NCBI GenBank assembly: GCA_002721165.1
Contig: PBJS01000023.1
Span: forward strand, 1 to 16,180
DNA length: 16,180 nucleotides
Direction: 5' to 3'
Origin: Legionellales bacterium
GTDB lineage: Bacteria > Pseudomonadota > Gammaproteobacteria > Eutrophobiales > Eutrophobiaceae
Shown here: piece by piece, positions 1 through 5,956 of the stretch
Numbering within the stretch: the first letter of the stretch is position 1
Layout of the letters: each line of letters opens with the position of its first letter
Program-made: the position numbers and the translations under genes
Notes under the pieces: model-generated
The model's input: only the letters and a program-made list of their open reading frames with translations
The model's database searches: none
Told to the model about the DNA's origin: nothing

Positions 1-2895
1 GCTGCTATTTTAATTATCCTTACCTCAATATTGATTAACCCTACCTTAGATTACTTGCATCAGAGAAAAATTGACGGATTAGTGGCTGAAATTAATCAAG
101 GTAACCAACAGACAATAGATCAAAAATTAGATGAAATTTTGATGCTCGAAAAAACTGACCAGACAACAGTTGCAGACGAAGCAAAAAATGCCATACAAAA
201 TTACTTTAGTGATAAAGTTGCATTTTTAATCGACGCCAATAATGAGAGTTATGATTTTCCTACAGCAAATAAAATTATTGAAGAAATTGGAAAATTTTAT
301 CCGGAATCACAATTTCTACAAAGACAAACAACGCTTGTAACAACAAGTAAAAAGAAAATCATTAGTGATCTAAACGCGCAATATGTAAGCGCATTGAAAG
401 ACCCTCAGTTAATTAATGATACAAAAGGTATTCTTGAGCAAATTGCGCGCATTGAACCTGATCACCCATTACTTGAAGATCCTAGGCCAGCAAATGCTTA
501 TCGTATCTTAGCAATAGAGAGGTTTGAGGCTAACCAATTTGCAACAGCTCTTGAGCTTGTTAAATCAGGATTGGCCTCAGCAAAGGATGATGTCAGACTC
601 ACTGACTTAGAGAAGAAAATTTTACGAGCACAAAGAGTTGCTGAACTTGAATCAGATTTAAATATTATTAAGAAACAGTTATCTTCTCTAATTAGTTTTA
701 AAGACCAACAAACTGTAATTTCTGAACTTGCTAACCTTAGTCCAGACAGCGATTTGATTCAGTCACTATCAACTAAATTCAAACCAATATTACAAAAAGA
801 ATTAGATATGGTCATTAAAACTGGCGGTCGTAATGATGCTGAAGCTTTAGACAATAAATACAATCAATTGATGATCGCCTTTCAACTAAATGATCAATTA
901 ACCGAATTGAAGCTAGCTCACCTAAAAGGTAATGAGCGTGAAGGAGCGATAACAAAAATGGTTGGTATCAATACTAATGATATTGAATCAGCGTTATCCG
1001 ACATTGATGCCGACAATCAAAAATGGGAAATAAAGTTGTTAAGGAATATTCAAGAGCTAGCAAGCCTGTCAAAGCAAAATAAAAATGCTAATACAAAGCT
1101 AGTCGAATATAGAGAACAAATTGCTGGCTTATATTTAGAAAAAGCAAGCCAAACTTTACAAGAAGAACGTTTTGATGCGGCAGATGGTTATGTAGATACC
1201 GTTGAGCGCTTCGCACCCAGTTTAGAAGAAATATTGGATACTCGAAACGCGATTGCCAGTGCTCGTGATGAATACGAACGTAAAGCAAAGGTTGAAGCTA
1301 ATAAAAGTGACTTCAAAATTTTTACGGAGGCCAATAATATTGCTGAAGCTGAAAAACTCTTTGAGCAACTTAAAGCAGATATTCCACAAACTGATACTTA
1401 CATAACATCAGAAGCACCTCGTTTGTTGGCTGATTCTTATGCGCGTTTAGCGCAGACTAACGCTGAAGCTAGGGATTATGTATCAGCTTTCTCATTGGTA
1501 ACAAAAGGTTTAGAGCTTGACTTAACAAATGAGATGTTACGTTCATTAAAAGATGAATATCAGGCAGAGGCTAACATTATTGAATTAACAGAATTATTTA
1601 AAACTTCATTAACATTCCCAACGAATGTTAGATTAAAAATTGACCAAATTGAAAACTATGCATCTGCCGCAAACTCATCTGCATTTAGGAAAAATGCAGC
1701 TAGTACTCTAGCAGAAAGAATTAATGAACTAAAATCAAAGGATGAAAATACGGCAGCAGGGCTTGCTCAAACCGCTGCAGGTCTTTTCCCCGCGAGTAGT
1801 GTTTTAGCTAGCCTAAAAAATGAACTCAAATTGAAGCCATGGGATGGTCTATCGACAGCAAATGCTGCAATTGTTGCTGGTAAACTGACTGAGGCGACTA
1901 AATTAAAAGAAACTGGCGCTGAAAAATTTGGAACGCACCCACAATTTATTAGCTTTGCTCGATTACTCGATGATAAGAAAAAAGAAGCTGAAAATATATA
2001 TAAGATATATCAGCAAGATAAAGAATCAGCAGGCGAACAATATGAAAGGTTGATAGTTGCAAAAAGTTTGCTCAGTCGTGCTAAAGATTTTTGGAATGAT
2101 AGTCCTGAATATATTCAAGCTGAAAATCAACTAAATCAATTAATTGCTAAAGTTAAACCCAAGCCAAAACCTAAAATTAGAGCAAGGGAGCAATCAATTG
2201 ATGCAATCTCAAGTACTGGTGGAGCAACAAGAGCAAACTGGAAACCTGTTGAAAGTGATTCGGAATGCACAAAAAGATTGGCGGGCTATGGAAAGCGAGC
2301 AAAGGCAATTTGTTTCGATATGATACATAGATCAGCGCGTGGACCATTAATGGTAGTCATACCGAATGGTGAGACATATGAAAAACCTTTTGCTATTGCA
2401 AAGTATGAAATTTCAGTTAGCGACTGGAGCAAATACTGCATCCTTAGCGGTACATGCAAACCAGTTAAAGATAAAGACAAAAGAAACGATCCAATCAGAA
2501 ATATCAGTCTTCAAGAGGCAAAAGATTACGCATCTTGGTTGTCTGAAAGAACAGGAAAAAAATATCGTATACCAACAAAATCTGAGTGGGAATATGCTGC
2601 AAATGCTGAAGGAAAACAACCTAAAAAAGATTTTAATTGTCGCGTATCAGTAAACCAAAAATTAATTAAGGGTACTGGTATTGTGAGTGTTAAATCTGGC
2701 AAGTCAAATGGCTGGGGGTTAAAAAACTATATTGGTAATGTTCAGGAATGGGTAACAGATGAGGGAAAATTACTTGTAAGAGGTGGTGCATACACCGATG
2801 CGCATTCAAAATGCGCTATTACTTTAGAAAGAGCTCATAAAGGAGAAGGAGACGAAGCAACAGGATTTCGATTAATTCGTGAAAACGTAGGATAA
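1..2895 (+). CDS. Membrane-anchored helical-repeat protein with C-terminal SUMF1-like domain (5' end outside window)
   Basis: The reading frame is open from base 1, so the true start lies upstream; the TTG at 31 is only the first start-like codon. Numbering visible residues from base 1, residues 1-19 are a hydrophobic stretch (AAILIILTSILINPTLDYL) that looks like the end of a transmembrane helix. Residues ~20-715 are charged and helical, with TPR-like repeats near 178, 391, 491 and 587. A Lys-Pro linker follows near 717-725. Residues ~781-960 resemble the SUMF1/FGE-sulfatase fold: an R-I-P-T-x-S-E-W-E-Y-A motif, G-N-V-Q-E-W, R-G-G-A-Y and a terminal G-F-R. Formylglycine-generating enzymes carry a catalytic Cys just after G-F-R; here it is Leu, so FGE activity is unlikely. 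All six visible cysteines lie in the last ~210 residues, which fits a disulfide-bonded periplasmic domain. The unseen N-terminus could be cytoplasmic, possibly a kinase as in some SUMF1 proteins, but that is a guess. Confidence 0.8.
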   Translation, partial: AAILIILTSILINPTLDYLHQRKIDGLVAEINQGNQQTIDQKLDEILMLEKTDQTTVADEAKNAIQNYFSDKVAFLIDANNESYDFPTANKIIEEIGKFYPESQFLQRQTTLVTTSKKKIISDLNAQYVSALKDPQLINDTKGILEQIARIEPDHPLLEDPRPANAYRILAIERFEANQFATALELVKSGLASAKDDVRLTDLEKKILRAQRVAELESDLNIIKKQLSSLISFKDQQTVISELANLSPDSDLIQSLSTKFKPILQKELDMVIKTGGRNDAEALDNKYNQLMIAFQLNDQLTELKLAHLKGNEREGAITKMVGINTNDIESALSDIDADNQKWEIKLLRNIQELASLSKQNKNANTKLVEYREQIAGLYLEKASQTLQEERFDAADGYVDTVERFAPSLEEILDTRNAIASARDEYERKAKVEANKSDFKIFTEANNIAEAEKLFEQLKADIPQTDTYITSEAPRLLADSYARLAQTNAEARDYVSAFSLVTKGLELDLTNEMLRSLKDEYQAEANIIELTELFKTSLTFPTNVRLKIDQIENYASAANSSAFRKNAASTLAERINELKSKDENTAAGLAQTAAGLFPASSVLASLKNELKLKPWDGLSTANAAIVAGKLTEATKLKETGAEKFGTHPQFISFARLLDDKKKEAENIYKIYQQDKESAGEQYERLIVAKSLLSRAKDFWNDSPEYIQAENQLNQLIAKVKPKPKPKIRAREQSIDAISSTGGATRANWKPVESDSECTKRLAGYGKRAKAICFDMIHRSARGPLMVVIPNGETYEKPFAIAKYEISVSDWSKYCILSGTCKPVKDKDKRNDPIRNISLQEAKDYASWLSERTGKKYRIPTKSEWEYAANAEGKQPKKDFNCRVSVNQKLIKGTGIVSVKSGKSNGWGLKNYIGNVQEWVTDEGKLLVRGGAYTDAHSKCAITLERAHKGEGDEATGFRLIRENVG

Positions 2896-2913
2896 TAAAA
2901 AAAGGATAAACTT

Positions 2914-3198
2914 GTGGATAATAAATCTTTATCTCAATTAACTAAAGATTACTCAGCTGGAGAAATAGGTGAACGCGAATATCGTGAAATGAGATCAAAA
3001 CTGATCCAAGAAATAGTTTCAGGTAATGTCGTTTTAGAAAAAAATAAATATACAAAACCTAGTGCTCCTGTAAAAAAATCAAGAAAGAAAACTAGAGTAA
3101 TAATAAATTTACAGAATAAAAGACCGCTTGCTATTGCAATTTGTGTCTTATGTATCATTGTTATTATTTTGATTATCGGTATTCTTGCTTTTCAATAA
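2914..3198 (+). CDS. Small tail-anchored membrane protein with SHOCT-like N-terminal segment
   Basis: This is a 94-residue protein with a GTG start, 18 bases after the SUMF1-like gene and preceded by an AAAGGA ribosome-binding site at about 2901-2906, so the two genes are probably co-transcribed. Residues ~5-35 have the spacing of a SHOCT-type helical hairpin (Leu-rich, G-E-I-G-E-R-E-Y, then R-x-K-L-I), a motif more often found at C-termini. A basic stretch follows at about residues 44-70. The last ~22 residues form one strongly hydrophobic helix ending close to the C-terminus, which suggests a tail-anchored inner-membrane protein with a cytoplasmic N-terminus. There are no catalytic motifs. 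Its function is unknown; the tight linkage suggests it works with the upstream protein. The SHOCT assignment rests on pattern only. Confidence 0.65.
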   Translation: MDNKSLSQLTKDYSAGEIGEREYREMRSKLIQEIVSGNVVLEKNKYTKPSAPVKKSRKKTRVIINLQNKRPLAIAICVLCIIVIILIIGILAFQ

Positions 3199-3387
3199 AT
3201 TTGTAAAATTAAACTAATTTTTTATATTCTCAGAATTTTAAATTGATGCAACAAAAAACTAAGCCAATATATAAGTCGATTTATTAGCCAATTCCTTATA
3301 ACATAAAAGAAGTTATACCTATTATGTAGTTCTTTATTAACTGATGTTAATATTTTTTTAAACCTCTTAATACAACTAGTTGATTTT

Positions 3388-4095
3388 ATGACAGAGCTAA
3401 AAAACATTGATATAAATGAATTAAAAAAATTCTCATCAAGAGCAAATAGTTGGTGGGATCAAAGTGGAGACTTCAAAACACTACACCACATAAATTCAAC
3501 TAGATTGAAATTTATAACTAATAAAATTAATTTAAAAGGACTGCATGTCCTAGACATTGGTTGTGGCGGTGGTATTTTAACTGAATCAATAGCAAGGCAA
3601 GGAGCATACACCACCGGAATTGATGCAAGCGAGGAAAATATAGCTATTGCATCTCAACATGCATCAAAAAATAATTTAGAAATCAACTACCTCGTAACAA
3701 ATGCAGAGGAGTTATCCAAAAAAATTACAAATAAATTTGATTTAATAACATGTATGGAGCTTTTAGAACATGTCCCAGATCCAAAATCGATTATTGAGGC
3801 ATCGCATATGATGATAAAACCGGGTGGTCATATTATTTTTTCTACAATCAACCGTAATTTAAAATCTTATATGTTAGCTATACTCGCTGGAGAATACCTA
3901 TTAAATCTTTTACCAAAAGGCACGCATCAATATGAAAAATTTATTAGGCCTTCTGAATTAATCAAATGGTGTAATCAATTTAATCTCACAGCAAATGATT
4001 TATCTGCTATTAAATATAATCCATTACTTAAGACTTGCTCCCTCGCAGGTGCGCCGGATGTTAATTATATACTTGATGTAATTGCAGATGATTGA
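3388..4095 (+). CDS. ubiG: Ubiquinone biosynthesis O-methyltransferase UbiG
   Basis: UbiG is a SAM-dependent methyltransferase that performs both O-methylations in ubiquinone synthesis, at the inner-membrane face with the Ubi complex. The protein is 235 residues, close to the E. coli enzyme (240). Residues 19-40 carry the family signature A-N-S-W-W-D-x-x-G-D-F-K-x-L-H-x-I-N. SAM-binding motif I is VLDIGCGGG at 54-62, followed by the acidic residue of G-I-D at 78-80 and M-E-L-L-E-H-V at 123-129. A K-G-T-H-x-Y-x-K-F segment near 176-184 is also typical. A 189-base AT-rich gap separates it from the previous gene and holds no gene I can support. The ATG at 3388 has no strong ribosome-binding site. 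Its 3' end overlaps mupP by 8 bases, so the pair is probably translationally coupled. Confidence 0.95.
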   Translation: MTELKNIDINELKKFSSRANSWWDQSGDFKTLHHINSTRLKFITNKINLKGLHVLDIGCGGGILTESIARQGAYTTGIDASEENIAIASQHASKNNLEINYLVTNAEELSKKITNKFDLITCMELLEHVPDPKSIIEASHMMIKPGGHIIFSTINRNLKSYMLAILAGEYLLNLLPKGTHQYEKFIRPSELIKWCNQFNLTANDLSAIKYNPLLKTCSLAGAPDVNYILDVIADD

Positions 4096-4750
4096 AAGTA
4101 TTCTATTTGATTTAGATGGCACATTAGCCGACACTGCCCCTGATCTAGCTGGGGCTCTAAACGCAGTACGACTATCTCGCAATTTACCAGAATTACCAAA
4201 TAAAGTTATAAGGCCAGCTGTCTCCTTGGGTGCAGGCGCGATGATAAAAGTTGGATTTGATATTGAAGAAGGTCATTCGGATTATGAAGAAATACGTGAA
4301 AATTTCTTAAGAATTTATTCAGAAAATATTGCAAATAAAACAAAGTTATTTGATGGTATTGAAGAGGTATTGAGTGAGCTTGAGAATACAAAAAAAACAT
4401 GGGGAATTGTCACAAATAAATCTTCTGCATTAACAATTCCTTTGTTAAAAGCATTATCACTTGATAAACGTGCAGCATGTATTGTTTGTGGAGATACGCT
4501 TGAACACACTAAACCACATCCAGCACCAATTATTCATGCTTGCCAACAAATTCAATCAGATCCAGCTTTAACTGTTTTTGTAGGTGATGCTAAACGAGAT
4601 ATTGAAGCTGGAAATAAAGCTGGTACTAAAACTGTAGTAGCCCTATATGGTTATATTAATGAAAATGACGATCCAAAAAAATGGGGAGCTGATGGAATGA
4701 TTACATCCCCACATGAAATACATGAAATACTAGAAGAACTATCTAAATAA
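4088..4750 (+). CDS. mupP: HAD phosphatase, MupP type (N-acetylmuramic acid 6-phosphate phosphatase)
   Basis: This is a 220-residue HAD-superfamily phosphatase. Motif I is D8-L-D10-G-T (nucleophile and acid/base Asp), motif II Thr is T109 in G-I-V-T-N-K, motif III Lys is K142 in T-K-P-H-P, and motif IV is G-D167-A-K-R-D171. Two subfamilies fit: phosphoglycolate phosphatase (Gph) and MupP, which dephosphorylates MurNAc-6-phosphate in the anhydro-MurNAc recycling route of Pseudomonas and relatives. MupP is favoured by the segment Y-G-Y-I followed by P-K-K-W-G-A-D and by the position directly behind ubiG, as in Pseudomonas. I chose the ATG at 4088 over a TTG two codons earlier because it begins directly with the conserved strand before motif I. 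Function as Gph is the main alternative. Confidence 0.85.
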   Translation: MIESILFDLDGTLADTAPDLAGALNAVRLSRNLPELPNKVIRPAVSLGAGAMIKVGFDIEEGHSDYEEIRENFLRIYSENIANKTKLFDGIEEVLSELENTKKTWGIVTNKSSALTIPLLKALSLDKRAACIVCGDTLEHTKPHPAPIIHACQQIQSDPALTVFVGDAKRDIEAGNKAGTKTVVALYGYINENDDPKKWGADGMITSPHEIHEILEELSK

Positions 4751-4848
4751 CACTTAATTTGGCGAAATTTTAATACGCTTTATTAAAGAAAATAAGCATA
4801 GCACTAAAAAATAATTTCATTTAAATCAAAGGTTTAAAAAAAATATCA

Positions 4849-4874
4849 ATATGTTGCAAAACACAACATATAAT
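4849..4874 (+). promoter_or_regulatory. Candidate promoter/operator ahead of the sdh block
   Basis: A perfect inverted repeat (ATATGTTG at 4849-4856, CAACATAT at 4864-4871, 7-base spacer) overlaps a consensus -10 hexamer TATAAT at 4869-4874. No good -35 hexamer sits 16-18 bases upstream. The site is 84 bases before the first gene of the sdh block, inside the 208-base gap after mupP, the only sizeable gap before the operon. A repressor bound to the dyad would cover the -10 element. It could equally be a chance palindrome in AT-rich DNA. Confidence 0.35.
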
Positions 4875-4958
4875 ACCGGCCTGTATTATTCTTTCTTGGC
4901 GTTAATTAAAAAGTAGATTTAACTTAAATTCCAGAAAACTAACTAGAGTTGAAAAAAA

Positions 4959-5114
4959 ATGGTGAATGATTTAGATAAAAAAAACAAGAAAGGGAATAAA
5001 AATTCATTGCAAGGCAAGCCCAAGAAAAAACAAAAAGAAATTGGCGGGCCAAAAGGTCTTGAGCCAACACGATATGGTGACTGGGAGAAAAAAGGTCGCT
5101 GTATTGATTTTTAG
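4959..5114 (+). CDS. Succinate dehydrogenase assembly factor 4 (SDHAF4/DUF1674) homologue
   Basis: This small gene encodes 51 residues. The N-terminal 27 are Lys/Asn-rich and probably disordered. The C-terminal 24 match the conserved DUF1674 core: E-I-G-G-P-K-G-x-E-P-T-R-Y-G-D-W-E-x-K-G-R, ending in I-D-F at the very C-terminus. In eukaryotes SDHAF4 (yeast Sdh8) binds flavinylated SdhA before it joins SdhB, limiting stray oxidation. Bacterial members are best known from alphaproteobacteria, often near sdh genes. It lies 81 bases before sdhC in the same direction, which supports the same role here. The ATG at 4959 follows an A-rich stretch with only a weak GAG upstream; the second codon is GTG, so the start could shift by one codon. 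The stop is TAG at 5112-5114. Confidence 0.9.
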   Translation: MVNDLDKKNKKGNKNSLQGKPKKKQKEIGGPKGLEPTRYGDWEKKGRCIDF

Positions 5115-5150
5115 ATATCCAGAACTAAATAAACCCAAAATTAAAAAGTT

Positions 5151-5166
5151 AGTCAGTTCTCTGACT
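5151..5166 (+). other. Small RNA hairpin between the SDHAF4-like gene and sdhC
   Basis: AGTCAG (5151-5156) and CTGACT (5161-5166) form a perfect 6-bp stem with a TTCT loop, 30 bases before the sdhC start. No T-run follows, so it is not an intrinsic terminator. It could mark a processing or stability boundary in the operon mRNA, or be a regulator half-site pair. A good ribosome-binding site for sdhC (AGAGGA at 5182-5187) lies just outside it. Confidence 0.35.
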
Positions 5167-5195
5167 GTGACGAATAAGAATAGAGGATATTATTC

Positions 5196-5579
5196 ATGAA
5201 ATCAGTGAAACGGCCACTGTCGCCGCATTTACAAGTATATAAACCTCAATTGACTTCAGTTTTATCAATTACGCATAGAGGTACTGGTATTTTTCTGAGT
5301 TTCGGTGCATTAGCGCTAACCTTTTGGTTAATTAGTCTTGCTGTTAGCGAAGACATTTTTAACAATTTCCACCAACATGCGATTTCTTGGTACGGAAAAT
5401 TATTTTTGATTTGCTTTATCTTTTCTTTATTTTATCACCTTGCAAATGGAATAAGGCATTTATTTTGGGATGCTGGTTTTGGTCTCGAAATATCAACGAC
5501 ATATATATCTGGTTATATCACAGTAGTAGTGAGTATAACTTTAACATTAGTAACGCTTTTCCTTGGTGGGGTTATATGA
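5196..5579 (+). CDS. sdhC: Succinate dehydrogenase cytochrome b556 subunit SdhC
   Basis: SdhC is the larger membrane anchor of complex II; it helps bind heme b and forms part of the ubiquinone site. The protein has 127 residues and three predicted transmembrane helices (about 29-50, 66-88 and 104-125). The N-terminal signature R-P-L-S-P-H-L-Q-V-Y, then S24-I-T-H27-R28, matches the family pattern; Ser24 and Arg28 align with the quinone-site Ser27 and Arg31 of E. coli. His81 in F-Y-H aligns with the E. coli heme ligand His84. The segment N-G-I-R-H-L-F-W-D-A-G is typical of alphaproteobacterial and mitochondrial SdhC rather than E. coli, which has V-G-I-R-H-M-M-M-D there. The ATG has a clear AGAGGA site 8 bases upstream. 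Its stop overlaps the sdhD start (ATGA). Confidence 0.97.
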   Translation: MKSVKRPLSPHLQVYKPQLTSVLSITHRGTGIFLSFGALALTFWLISLAVSEDIFNNFHQHAISWYGKLFLICFIFSLFYHLANGIRHLFWDAGFGLEISTTYISGYITVVVSITLTLVTLFLGGVI

Positions 5580-5950
5580 ATATTAAACTTCTTGCCCCTC
5601 TACGCATTCTATTGTCAGCAAGTGGCGTGGTTCATCATTGGTGGGCACAAAGATTAACTGCTGTTGTGCTAGTACCACTTAGTCTTTGGTTTGTTTATTC
5701 ATTAGCAATAATGCATAGCGCTGATTATGAAACAGTAATTTTATGGTTAAATAATCTGGACAACTGTTTGTTAATGCTTTTTTTTATTTTTTCTCTCTAC
5801 TACCATGCAATGCTTGGCTTACAAGTTGTTATTGAAGATTACATAGAATCAGACTGGCACAGAGAAACGTTATTGCTTTTAGTGAAAATTATCACATTTT
5901 TAGCAGCATCTGCTGCCATGATAGCGATTCTATATATATATGGACTTTAA
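5576..5950 (+). CDS. sdhD: Succinate dehydrogenase membrane anchor subunit SdhD
   Basis: SdhD is the second membrane anchor of complex II. The protein has 124 residues and three hydrophobic helices (about 26-47, 60-86 and 98-122). H-H-W-W-A-Q-R-L-T-A (20-29) is the alphaproteobacterial-type N-terminal motif. His77 in Y-Y-H-A-M-L-G aligns with the heme ligand His71 of E. coli, and D88-Y89, twelve residues later, with the quinone-site Asp82-Tyr83. The frame stays open upstream to 5387, but that part lies inside sdhC. The ATG at 5576, which shares bases with the sdhC stop, gives the expected length and implies translational coupling. The sdhA start follows 6 bases after the stop. Confidence 0.96.
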   Translation: MNIKLLAPLRILLSASGVVHHWWAQRLTAVVLVPLSLWFVYSLAIMHSADYETVILWLNNLDNCLLMLFFIFSLYYHAMLGLQVVIEDYIESDWHRETLLLLVKIITFLAASAAMIAILYIYGL

Positions 5951-5956
5951 ATAGTA

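Noticed and set aside
2366..2653. 95-codon plus-strand open frame inside the SUMF1-like gene
   Set aside because: It overlaps the well-supported SUMF1-like domain in another frame and shows no family features; a chance open frame in AT-rich DNA.
3297..3317. TATAAC/GTTATA inverted repeat upstream of ubiG
   Set aside because: Six A-T-rich pairs with a 9-base loop in very AT-rich DNA; expected by chance, with no promoter element clearly tied to it.
4769..4787. TTTAATA/TATTAAA stem-loop after mupP as a terminator
   Set aside because: The stem is entirely A-T with no T-run after it; too weak to call.
5387..5575. Upstream extension of the sdhD frame inside sdhC
   Set aside because: The extension only reads sdhC out of frame; the ATG at 5576 gives the normal SdhD length and overlaps the sdhC stop as expected.
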